From assembly GCA_947501215.1 (NCBI GenBank), contig CANMUS010000005.1, positions 124,001 through 188,000 of the forward strand: a DNA stretch of 64,000 nucleotides, written 5' to 3'. Positions 34,310-41,960 of the stretch are shown piece by piece; within the stretch, counting starts at the first letter, position 1, and the number at the start of each line of letters is the position of its first letter. This DNA comes from an uncultured Erythrobacter sp. Its GTDB lineage: Bacteria; Pseudomonadota; Alphaproteobacteria; Sphingomonadales; Sphingomonadaceae. The translations under genes and the position numbers were made by a program. The notes under the pieces are model-generated. The model saw only the letters and a program-made list of their open reading frames with translations. It ran no database searches and was not told the origin of the DNA.

Positions 34310-35800
34310 ATGCGTCGTCCATTCATGAATAGGCTCGCCAGAGATGAAGGGGGCAATGTTCTCCCGCTCTTCGCGGCAGGCATCTTTCCGCTGATCGCGC
34401 TCGTCGGCGGGGCCATGGACATTAGCATAGCCTATATGGCGCGGTCCAAGCTCCAGAAGGCGTGCGACGCGGGTGTTCTGGCCGGCCGACAATCGATGAC
34501 CGGAACCCAGTTCGGCGATTCCGAAAAGGGCCAGGCGAAGAAGTTCTTCGATTTCAACTTCCCCAATGGTCTCTACAATACGAAGAATCTGAAATTCAAC
34601 GTCGCGCAGAACAGCTCCGCGGCATCAGAGCTGAAAGGGACCGCATCGGCCGACGTTCCGACCTCCTTGATGCGGGTATTCGATTACACCGAGATTTCGA
34701 TTTCGGTGAGCTGCAATGCCAAGAAGGACCTCGGCCATAACGACATCGTCATGGTGCTCGACGTGACGGGATCGATGAACGACGCACCTTCGACGGGCGG
34801 TGGTTCGAAAATCTCCAAGCTGAGGACGGGCGCATCTGGCCTCTATCGTGCGCTGGAAACGAATGACGGTTCTACCACGCGCTACGGCATCGTGCCCTAT
34901 TCGCACACAGTGAACGTTGGCCGTTCACTCCGCAACAGGGACATCGTGGTCGAGCAGCAGTATGTCGACGGATACTTTTACCAGAATCGCGGACGCACCT
35001 ATTTCGCCAATAACGGGCTGAAAACCGTGCACATAAACCAGTCTAGCTGGAACATTGGCAACGGTGGCGGCAATTCGGGTGGCAACCGCCAAGGGTTTCG
35101 TACCAGCGGTGATGCCTGCATCGAAGAACGGGCGTCGAACGGGTACAGCAGCAATCCCATCGAATATGCCGACACGGTCTCGATGGAGGATGTCGACGGC
35201 GTTCCCGCAAACGGCAATGATTCCGCAATGCAGTTCGGCCGCTACGATCCCGGGGTCCAGAACGGCCATACGCAGGATGGTTGCCCTTCTGAGGCGACCA
35301 CCTTGCGCGAATACGCCAACGAAACGGCATTCAATAACGCCATCAGCAACGCCACGGCGCGCGTGACCGGCGGTACTTATCACGACATCGGCATGCTGTG
35401 GGGCCTGCGTTTCATATCGCGGAACGGGTTCTTCGCATCCGACAATCCCGAAACGCGCGGGCAATATCCGGTCAATCAGCACATTGTGTTCATGACCGAT
35501 GGCAAGCTCGACACCGGCCCTTCTCTTTATTCCGCATATGGCGTCGATTGGTTGACTGACCGCATGCAGGGCAGTGGCACTCAGACACAAAAGCACGTCA
35601 ATCGCTTCGAATCGATCTGCACCCTGGCAAAATCGATGAAGGTCACCGTCTGGGTGATCGCGCTCGATGTCACCAATGTCGACGATATCAAGAAATGCGC
35701 GACCAGCGATTCCCACTTCCACGCCAGCGATGGCAGCGACCTCGAAGAAGTCTTCGAAACGATCGGTCGCGGCATCGGCAATCTCAGGCTGACCGAATGA
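34310..35800 (+). CDS. TadG-like protein with von Willebrand A domain
   Basis: This 496-residue protein has an N-terminal TadE/TadG-type membrane anchor (RDEGGNVLPLFAAGIFPLIALVGGAMDISI, residues 11-40) and an extracytoplasmic vWA domain starting at 146. The metal-site motif is DVTGSMN at 151-157, where the usual DxSxS serine is Thr. The last third contains VFMTDGKLDTG and VTVWVIALDV. TadG proteins are minor components or assembly factors of Flp/Tad pili. ATG at 34310 was chosen for the AGGGGA ribosome-binding site, 15 residues inside the longer frame. It starts a three-gene, ATGA-coupled operon. Confidence 0.87.
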   Translation: MRRPFMNRLARDEGGNVLPLFAAGIFPLIALVGGAMDISIAYMARSKLQKACDAGVLAGRQSMTGTQFGDSEKGQAKKFFDFNFPNGLYNTKNLKFNVAQNSSAASELKGTASADVPTSLMRVFDYTEISISVSCNAKKDLGHNDIVMVLDVTGSMNDAPSTGGGSKISKLRTGASGLYRALETNDGSTTRYGIVPYSHTVNVGRSLRNRDIVVEQQYVDGYFYQNRGRTYFANNGLKTVHINQSSWNIGNGGGNSGGNRQGFRTSGDACIEERASNGYSSNPIEYADTVSMEDVDGVPANGNDSAMQFGRYDPGVQNGHTQDGCPSEATTLREYANETAFNNAISNATARVTGGTYHDIGMLWGLRFISRNGFFASDNPETRGQYPVNQHIVFMTDGKLDTGPSLYSAYGVDWLTDRMQGSGTQTQKHVNRFESICTLAKSMKVTVWVIALDVTNVDDIKKCATSDSHFHASDGSDLEEVFETIGRGIGNLRLTE

Positions 35801-36432
35801 TGCGTGTATGTAGCCAAAGGCAGGCCGCCCGACTGAGCCGAGACGAAACCGGGGCGACGGCGGTCGAGTTCGCCCTGCTGCTGACGCCGTTCCTCGTCAT
35901 GCTTATCGGAGCGATGGACCTGGGCCATCAGTTCTACATGCGCGGCGTGGCGCAAGGGGCGCTCGACGATGTGAGCCGCCGGGCATCGGTGGAGGAACCC
36001 AACTTCATCGCGTCCGGCTCGACCCTGGAAGAACGCGTCGAGAATACGTTGAAGCTGCAGATCAACAATGTCGCTCCGAAAGCGACATATACGATCACGC
36101 AAAAGAACTTCTTCGATTTCAACGGGATCGGCAATCCGGAACGGCTGGTGACGGACGTGAATGGGAATGGCCAGTTCGACAATGCCGATGCCGATTGCTG
36201 GGAAGACCTGAACGAGAACGGGACCTACGATCTTGACTCCGGTCGCGTCGGGGTGGGCGGTGCCAACGACGTGACCTTCTACTCCGTGCGCGTGCAGCAT
36301 CCGCGACTGTTCCCGACGCCGGAGCTGATCGGCTTTTCGGACACGATCGATTTCACGGTCGAGACCGCGGTGCGCAACCAGCCGTACGCCAACCAATCGA
36401 CCCCGCCGGTCCTGTGCGGAGATGGAACATGA
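35797..36432 (+). CDS. TadE-like minor pseudopilin with EF-hand-like loops
   Basis: This 211-residue protein has a TadE anchor (DETGATAVEFALLLTPFLVMLIGAMD, residues 16-41) with the conserved Glu of prepilin-like proteins. Its C-terminal domain contains two acidic loops that look like calcium sites: D120-VNGNGQFDNA-D131 and D137-LNENGTYDLD-146. Such loops are not a general TadE feature. It overlaps both neighbours by ATGA. It should be an inner-membrane or surface pilus-assembly component. Confidence 0.85.
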   Translation: MMRVCSQRQAARLSRDETGATAVEFALLLTPFLVMLIGAMDLGHQFYMRGVAQGALDDVSRRASVEEPNFIASGSTLEERVENTLKLQINNVAPKATYTITQKNFFDFNGIGNPERLVTDVNGNGQFDNADADCWEDLNENGTYDLDSGRVGVGGANDVTFYSVRVQHPRLFPTPELIGFSDTIDFTVETAVRNQPYANQSTPPVLCGDGT

Positions 36433-37064
36433 AGCTGAAGCCCGCTGCGTTCACGCGCCGCCTCGCCCGTTCGGAAGATGGCATCGCCATGCTGGAATTC
36501 GCCCTGATCGCCCCGTTGATGGCGGCGCTGACCATCGGCGGCCTGGAGCTCGCCAATCTGGCCATCACTCACATGCGCGTCAGCGAGATCGCCAATACGG
36601 TGTCCGACAATGCAGGACGTGTGACCAACGGCATGGACGAGGCGAATGTCTACGAGATTTTCGCAGGGGCAGGCGTGCTCGGCAAATCCATCGACTTCGA
36701 GCCGGAGGGACGAGTGGTCATTTCCTCGCTGCAGGACAATGGCGGCAAGGGTGGGGCCAAGGGCCAGAAGATCGAATGGCAGCGCTGCTGGGGCGATCTC
36801 GCCGTCGCACCGAAATACGGCAAGCAGGGCAAGGGCAAGAACGATGCGACGCTGAAGGACGGCCTCGGCCCGCCAGGCAAGCGCATCAAGTCCGAAAACG
36901 GCAATGCGGTGATGTTCGCCGAGGTGTCCTACAAATACAAACCGCTGTTCCTGAATGGTTTCGTCAAGGAGCGGACGATCCGCTACGAAACCGCATTCAA
37001 CGTTCGCGATTCCAGCAACCGCACGATCTCGAACACGCAGAACCTGGCGGTAATGTCCTGCTGA
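36429..37064 (+). CDS. TadE-like minor pseudopilin
   Basis: This 211-residue protein has an N-terminal TadE segment (SEDGIAMLEFALIAPLMAALTIGGLELANLAI, about 15-46) and a soluble C-terminal domain with a Gly/Lys-rich stretch around residues 100-160. It is the third gene of the Tad-like set, overlapping the previous gene by ATGA. The rest of a Tad system (CpaB/C/E/F, TadB/C, pilin) is not in the window, so these may serve a pilus encoded elsewhere. Confidence 0.85.
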   Translation: MKLKPAAFTRRLARSEDGIAMLEFALIAPLMAALTIGGLELANLAITHMRVSEIANTVSDNAGRVTNGMDEANVYEIFAGAGVLGKSIDFEPEGRVVISSLQDNGGKGGAKGQKIEWQRCWGDLAVAPKYGKQGKGKNDATLKDGLGPPGKRIKSENGNAVMFAEVSYKYKPLFLNGFVKERTIRYETAFNVRDSSNRTISNTQNLAVMSC

Positions 37065-37080
37065 TCGATGCGCGGCGCGC

Positions 37081-37317
37081 TCAGGCCATGCCGAGCGCGG
37101 CCTTGTAAGTGTCGAGGATCGATTCCTGCTCGCTGCGTTCGTCGGGCTTCATCTTCCTGAGGCGGATGACCTGACGCATGATCTTGGTGTCGTAGCCGAC
37201 GGCCTTGGCTTCCGCATAGACGTCGCGGATGTCGTCGGCGATGCCCTTCTTCTCTTCCTCGAGGCGTTCGATGCGCTCGATCAGAAGGCGCAGGCGGTCG
37301 TCGGTGGCTTCGGCCAT
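37081..37317 (-). CDS. gapR: GapR-family DNA-binding protein (DUF2312)
   Basis: This 78-residue protein closely follows Caulobacter Gap[45 protein letters not shown]. GapR is a nucleoid-associated protein that encircles overtwisted DNA ahead of replication and transcription and helps topoisomerases. The family is nearly restricted to alphaproteobacteria and their phages. It ends 16 bases from the converging TadE-like gene. It is probably cotranscribed with the DUF1244 gene upstream (92-base gap). Confidence 0.92.
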   Translation of the reverse strand: MAEATDDRLRLLIERIERLEEEKKGIADDIRDVYAEAKAVGYDTKIMRQVIRLRKMKPDERSEQESILDTYKAALGMA

Positions 37318-37409
37318 GGTCAGTCAGCTCCGGTAATGTGAGAATCGCCGCGAAGGCGCGTGGCGGATGCGATAGCCAGCCATGCCCTGCGGGTGAAGGG
37401 TGCGAATCC

Positions 37410-37733
37410 CTATTCCTGTGCGTGACCCTGTGCATTTTTCGCGACGCTGGCCTGCATCCGTGCGAGCTGCTCTGCGGTCGCGGGGGTTTTGCGGGTCGCC
37501 TTCCATTCGTCCTGCGGCATGCCGTGGATCAGCTCGCGCGCTGCGGCCTTGTCGCCCTCGTATCCGGCATCGCGGATCCAGTCGGCCAGGCAATTGCGGC
37601 AGAAGCCCGACAGGCCCATAAGGTCGATATTCTGCGCATCATGGCGATGGCGAAGATGGCGCACCAGCCGCCGGAATGCCGCCGCCGCCACGGCATCGTC
37701 CAACCTGTCGAGCGGGTCTGTATTCGTATCCAT
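37410..37733 (-). CDS. DUF1244 family protein
   Basis: This 107-residue protein matches DUF1244 (LDDAVAAAAFRRLVRHLRHRHDAQNIDLMGLSGFCRNCLADWI), with the conserved paired Cys in GFCRNCLADW that could bind metal. The core family length is about 70 residues, so this one has a C-terminal extension of about 25. AAGGA lies 10 bases before the ATG. Function is unknown. It is divergent from pyk by 50 bases. Confidence 0.85.
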   Translation of the reverse strand: MDTNTDPLDRLDDAVAAAAFRRLVRHLRHRHDAQNIDLMGLSGFCRNCLADWIRDAGYEGDKAAARELIHGMPQDEWKATRKTPATAEQLARMQASVAKNAQGHAQE

Positions 37734-37782
37734 GAAGCACTTGTCCTTGAGTTGCAGCCTGCCTGTGCCATAGCCATCGGCC

Positions 37783-39267
37783 ATGGCAAAGACCCCGTCC
37801 TCGCGCTCCAGCGCGCCCAAGCTCGATCCGCGCGGCCGCAAGGTCAAGATCCTCGCCACCGTCGGGCCGGCCAGCCGCTCCCCCGAAATGCTCGCGCGCC
37901 TGTTCAAGGCCGGGGTCGATGCCTTCCGCGTCAACATGAGCCATGGCGAACATGCGGACCACGCCGATACGATCAAGGCGATCCGCGACCTCGAGAAAAA
38001 GTTTATGCGCCCGATCGCGATCCTAGCCGATCTGCAGGGCCCGAAACTGCGCGTCGGCAAGTTCAAGGACGGCGAAGCGGTCATCCGCCATTCCGGCCAT
38101 TTCACGCTCGATCGCGATCCGACGCCGGGCGACGAAACCCGGGTCCAGCTGCCCCACCCCGAATTGTTCGGCCTGCTCGAAAAGGGCCAGCGCCTGCTGA
38201 TCAACGACGGCAAGATCCGCCTCAAGGTCATCAGTGCAGACGAAAACGCGATCAAGTGCTCGGCCGAAGTCGGCGGGGTCATCTCCGACCGCAAGGGCGT
38301 CAACGTGCCGGACGCCGAAATCCCCATCCTCGCGCTGACCGAGAAAGACCGCAAGGACCTCGCCTTCGCGATCCAGCAGGGGGTCGACTGGATCGGCCTG
38401 TCTTTCGTGCAGCGACCTGAAGACCTTGCCGAGGCGCGCAAGCTGATGGGCGGCCGCGGCTCGCTTTGCGCCAAAATCGAAAAGCCGATGGCCGTCCGCC
38501 GGCTCGACGAGATCATCGAAATGAGCGACGGCATCATGGTCGCGCGCGGCGACTTGGGCGTGGAGCTGGAGCCGCAGGAAGTCCCGCCGCTGCAGAAGCG
38601 GATCGTCAACGCGACGCGTCTCAAGGGCAAGCCGGTCATCGTGGCGACGCAGATGCTGGAAAGCATGATCGAGAGCCCCGCCCCGACCCGCGCCGAAGTC
38701 TCCGACGTGGCCAATGCGGTGTACGACGGTGCCGATTGCGTGATGCTGTCGGCGGAAACCGCCGCAGGCGACTGGCCGGAAGAAGCCGTGACCATCATGC
38801 ATCGCATCGCGCGTCAGGTCGAAGGCGACGATAGCTATCTCGACCGTGTGCGCTTCCTCGACACGCCGCCCGATGCGACCACCGCCGATGCGCTGGCCCA
38901 TGCCTGCATGACGGTTGCGGACACGGTTTCGATCAGCGCGATCACGGTGTTCACCGGCTCCGGCTCGACCGCCCGCCGCGTTGCGCGCGAGCGGCCGAGC
39001 GTGCCGATGCTGGTCCTGACGCCGAGCATGAAGACTGCCCGTCGCCTCGGCCTGCTATGGGGTGCACATGCTGTCGCCACCAAGGACATCGGCAGCTTCG
39101 AGGAGATGATCGCCAAGGGCAAGCGCATGGCGCTACGCCACGGCTTCGGCCAGGCGGGAAGCAAGCTCATCGCGCTGGCCGGGGTCCCGTTCGGCACGCC
39201 GGGCTCGACCAATCTCATGCATGTCGTGAACGTCAGCGGCGACGAGCTGGAGAAGCACGGCGGCTAG
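37783..39267 (+). CDS. pyk: Pyruvate kinase
   Basis: This 494-residue enzyme catalyses the last step of glycolysis, phosphoenolpyruvate plus ADP to pyruvate plus ATP. KILATVGPASRSPEMLARLFKAGVDAFRVNMSHG begins the barrel. The signature FVQRPEDLAEARKLMGGRGSLCAKIEKPMAVRRLDEI includes the catalytic Lys, and MVARGDLGVELEPQEVPPLQKRIV and MLSAETAAGDWPEEAV follow. The C-terminal allosteric domain is present. Its stop overlaps the end of the converging oxidoreductase gene by 4 bases. Confidence 0.96.
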   Translation: MAKTPSSRSSAPKLDPRGRKVKILATVGPASRSPEMLARLFKAGVDAFRVNMSHGEHADHADTIKAIRDLEKKFMRPIAILADLQGPKLRVGKFKDGEAVIRHSGHFTLDRDPTPGDETRVQLPHPELFGLLEKGQRLLINDGKIRLKVISADENAIKCSAEVGGVISDRKGVNVPDAEIPILALTEKDRKDLAFAIQQGVDWIGLSFVQRPEDLAEARKLMGGRGSLCAKIEKPMAVRRLDEIIEMSDGIMVARGDLGVELEPQEVPPLQKRIVNATRLKGKPVIVATQMLESMIESPAPTRAEVSDVANAVYDGADCVMLSAETAAGDWPEEAVTIMHRIARQVEGDDSYLDRVRFLDTPPDATTADALAHACMTVADTVSISAITVFTGSGSTARRVARERPSVPMLVLTPSMKTARRLGLLWGAHAVATKDIGSFEEMIAKGKRMALRHGFGQAGSKLIALAGVPFGTPGSTNLMHVVNVSGDELEKHGG

Positions 39268-40556
39268 TTCGCGCACCGCGCTTTCATGATCCGTTTATTG
39301 CGGGCGTCGACGGTGCGGAACGCTTTCATCACCGAGAGATCGCGATCGACACGCCCCTCGTGGCCGAGCAGCCAGAGCTGCTGGTAGAACCAGTAGATAC
39401 CGGCAAAACCGTTGACCGCCTTCATTGCCTGAAAGCGTTTGAGGAAACCCAGCCAGGCCGGCAACAGGTCGAGACCGTCTTCGTAACGAGCAAGCTGGCC
39501 AGCGCCTGCCAGGAGCTGCGCCGGAGCTTGCGTGTCGAGACACATGGGTCGGCCGAGCCCGACCACATCCGCCGCACCGCTTTCCAGCGCCTGCACCATC
39601 GCCATGCGGGTGCGGAATCCGCCGGTGACCATGAGCGGGATCGAAACCTCCGCCTGCATCGCTCTGGCGAAATCTACGAAATAGCCCTCGCGCGCGGCGG
39701 TTGATGGCGCAACGTTCTGCGGTTCCTCGGCTTCCTGCCCCGCGACACCCAGCAGCTTGGGCTGCTCATAGGTACCGCCCGAAATCTCGATCAGATCGAC
39801 CGAAGCCGCTTCGAGCCATTGGACCACCTGGAGGCTGTCGCCGAAATCGAAGCCGCCCTTCTGGAAGTCGGCACTGTTGAGTTTGACCGAGATCGGGAAG
39901 GCGGGGCCCACTGCAGAGCGGACAGCCGCCAATATATCGAGCAGGAAGCGCGCGCGATTTTCGAGGCTCTCGCCATACTCGTCGGTCCGCAGGTTCACGC
40001 GCGGGGAGAGGAATTGCGAGATCAGATAGCCATGCGCGCCATGTATCTGCACGCCGGTGAAGCCCGCCTCCTGGCAAGCACGTGCGGCGATGGCCCAACG
40101 ATTCACGAGGTCGGCAATCTCGTCTTTCGTCAGCGGCTCGGGCTTGCCGAATTGGCCCCCCGGTAGCGCGAGCTGGACGTCGGATGACGACTTGGGATGC
40201 GGGTTCACCAGCTTTTGCGTCTGCCGCCCGCCATGGCTGATTTGCGCCCAGAAATGGTTGCCACCCCGCGTGGCAGCCTTGGCCAGACTGGCGAGTCGGG
40301 CCTTCATGTCCGCGTCGGGCTCGTGCTCAATCACGACATTGCCGGGGCGTTCCAGATGGTCCCGGTCGACGATGATGTTGCCGGACAGAAGCATGCCCGC
40401 ACCGCCATCGGACCAGATGCCGTAAAGGCGCTCCAGTTCCGGAGTCGGACGGCCATCGGGCGTTGCCATGCCTTCGGTCATCGCTGCCTTGGCGATGCGA
40501 TTGGGAAGCACTGCCCCGCAGGGCAATTCGAGTTGCGAAGCCAGTGTCGGTGCCAT
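39264..40556 (-). CDS. Old yellow enzyme-type NADH:flavin oxidoreductase
   Basis: This 430-residue FMN enzyme has the OYE barrel: ELPCGAVLPNRIAKAAMTEGMA, FWAQISHGGRQTQK, FTGVQIHGAHGYLISQFLSPRVNLRTDEYGESLENRARF and VTGGFRTRMAMVQALESGAADVVGLGRPM. Family members reduce activated C=C bonds, trimethylamine or nitro groups; the substrate is not evident. Over 60 extra residues follow the barrel at the C-terminus. It lies 14 bases after gltX on the same strand. Confidence 0.93.
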   Translation of the reverse strand: MAPTLASQLELPCGAVLPNRIAKAAMTEGMATPDGRPTPELERLYGIWSDGGAGMLLSGNIIVDRDHLERPGNVVIEHEPDADMKARLASLAKAATRGGNHFWAQISHGGRQTQKLVNPHPKSSSDVQLALPGGQFGKPEPLTKDEIADLVNRWAIAARACQEAGFTGVQIHGAHGYLISQFLSPRVNLRTDEYGESLENRARFLLDILAAVRSAVGPAFPISVKLNSADFQKGGFDFGDSLQVVQWLEAASVDLIEISGGTYEQPKLLGVAGQEAEEPQNVAPSTAAREGYFVDFARAMQAEVSIPLMVTGGFRTRMAMVQALESGAADVVGLGRPMCLDTQAPAQLLAGAGQLARYEDGLDLLPAWLGFLKRFQAMKAVNGFAGIYWFYQQLWLLGHEGRVDRDLSVMKAFRTVDARNKRIMKARCAN

Positions 40557-40570
40557 GCCGGTCTCCCCCG

Positions 40571-41920
40571 TTATTGCGCGGCAGCCTCCTCCAGCCGCTC
40601 GCGCGCGCGCTCCTCACCGATCAGCGGCAGAAGCTCGCCCATATCGGGGCCGTGGTCCATCCCCGTCAATGCCTGCCGCAACGGGAGAAACAACTGCTTG
40701 CCCTTGCGCCCGGTGCGCTCCTTGAGCGTGGCAGTCAAATCCCGCCATGGGTCCTCGCTCCAGCTCAGCGCCTTTGCAGCCTCGCCTAGGTAGAGGCGAT
40801 CCTCGTCCGAGAATTCCGGCGGGTCGATCGGGCCGGTCACCAGGCGCCACCATTCCGCCGCTTCGCCGACATGCGTGAGGTTCGGGCGAATGGCATGCCA
40901 GCCCGCCTCGTCCATGCCTTCGGGCAGGCGACGCGCGACGTCGGCGAAGTCGAGCTGGTGGACCAGGGCAGCATTGATCCGCTCCAGTTCGGCATCGTCG
41001 AACCGCGCCGGTGCCCGGCCGAAGGTAGACAGGTCGAAAGTCTCCAGTAAAACTTGCCGGTCCGCGATCGGTTCGACCGGCAGTGAAGTGCCGAGCCGGG
41101 CCAGCAGCGCGATTACCGCCTGCGGCTCGATCCCCTGCTCGCGAAACGCATCGCAGCCGAGCGAGCCGAGCCGTTTGGACAGCTTGCCCTCGTGTCCGAT
41201 CAGCAGCGCCTCATGCGCAAACCGCGGCATTTGCTGCGCCGGATATAGTGCAGCAATGAGTGCGGTAAACATCTGTATTTGCACGGCGGTGTTACTTACG
41301 TGGTCCTCGCCGCGCAGCACATCGGTGACTCCCATATCGAGATCGTCGACCGCACTCGGCAGCATATAGAGCCAGCTGCCGTCGGCGCGGCGGATAACCG
41401 GATCGGACAGCTGCGCGGGATCGACTTTCTGCGCACCGCGGACGCCATCGTCCCACGCGATGGGCTCGTCATGGTCGAGCTTGAAGCGCCAGTGCGGCAC
41501 CCCGCCCTCCGCCTCTTTCGCCGCCCGCTCCGCATCGCTCATCGCCAGCGCGGCACGATCGTAGATCGGCGGCAGTCCGCGGCCGAGCTGGATCTTGCGC
41601 TTCAGTTCCAGTTCCTGCGCGGTTTCATAGGCCGGATATACTCGCCCCGCCGCTTTCAGCGCCTCGAAAGCCGCTTTGTAAACCGAGAGCCGCTGCGACT
41701 GGCGCTCCTCGCCATCGGGTTCGAGACCGAGCCAGGCAAGGTCTTTCCGGATCGCATCGACATATTCCTCACGGCTGCGCTCCGCATCGGTGTCGTCGAT
41801 CCGCAGCAAAAACGTGCCGTCCGCCTTCTTCGCCAGCATCCGGTTGTGAAGTGCGGTGCGGATATTGCCGACATGCAGGCGGCCGGTCGGCGACGGCGCG
41901 AAACGCGTTGTAATGGTCAT
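40571..41920 (-). CDS. gltX: Glutamyl-tRNA synthetase
   Basis: This 449-residue class Ic synthetase has the HIGH-type signature HVGN at residues 16-19 (RFAPSPTGRLHVGNIRTAL) and the KMSKS-type KLSKR (about residue 245). FLLRIDDTDAERS forms the glutamate pocket. Alphaproteobacteria often carry two GltX proteins, and this shorter HVGN type may be the second one, which charges tRNA-Gln or a subset of tRNA-Glu; that is an inference. It is probably cotranscribed with the downstream oxidoreductase. Confidence 0.93.
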   Translation of the reverse strand: MTITTRFAPSPTGRLHVGNIRTALHNRMLAKKADGTFLLRIDDTDAERSREEYVDAIRKDLAWLGLEPDGEERQSQRLSVYKAAFEALKAAGRVYPAYETAQELELKRKIQLGRGLPPIYDRAALAMSDAERAAKEAEGGVPHWRFKLDHDEPIAWDDGVRGAQKVDPAQLSDPVIRRADGSWLYMLPSAVDDLDMGVTDVLRGEDHVSNTAVQIQMFTALIAALYPAQQMPRFAHEALLIGHEGKLSKRLGSLGCDAFREQGIEPQAVIALLARLGTSLPVEPIADRQVLLETFDLSTFGRAPARFDDAELERINAALVHQLDFADVARRLPEGMDEAGWHAIRPNLTHVGEAAEWWRLVTGPIDPPEFSDEDRLYLGEAAKALSWSEDPWRDLTATLKERTGRKGKQLFLPLRQALTGMDHGPDMGELLPLIGEERARERLEEAAAQ

Positions 41921-41960
41921 GGCCGAGCCGATAGCCGAGCCCGCCTGCCATTGCGAGAGG

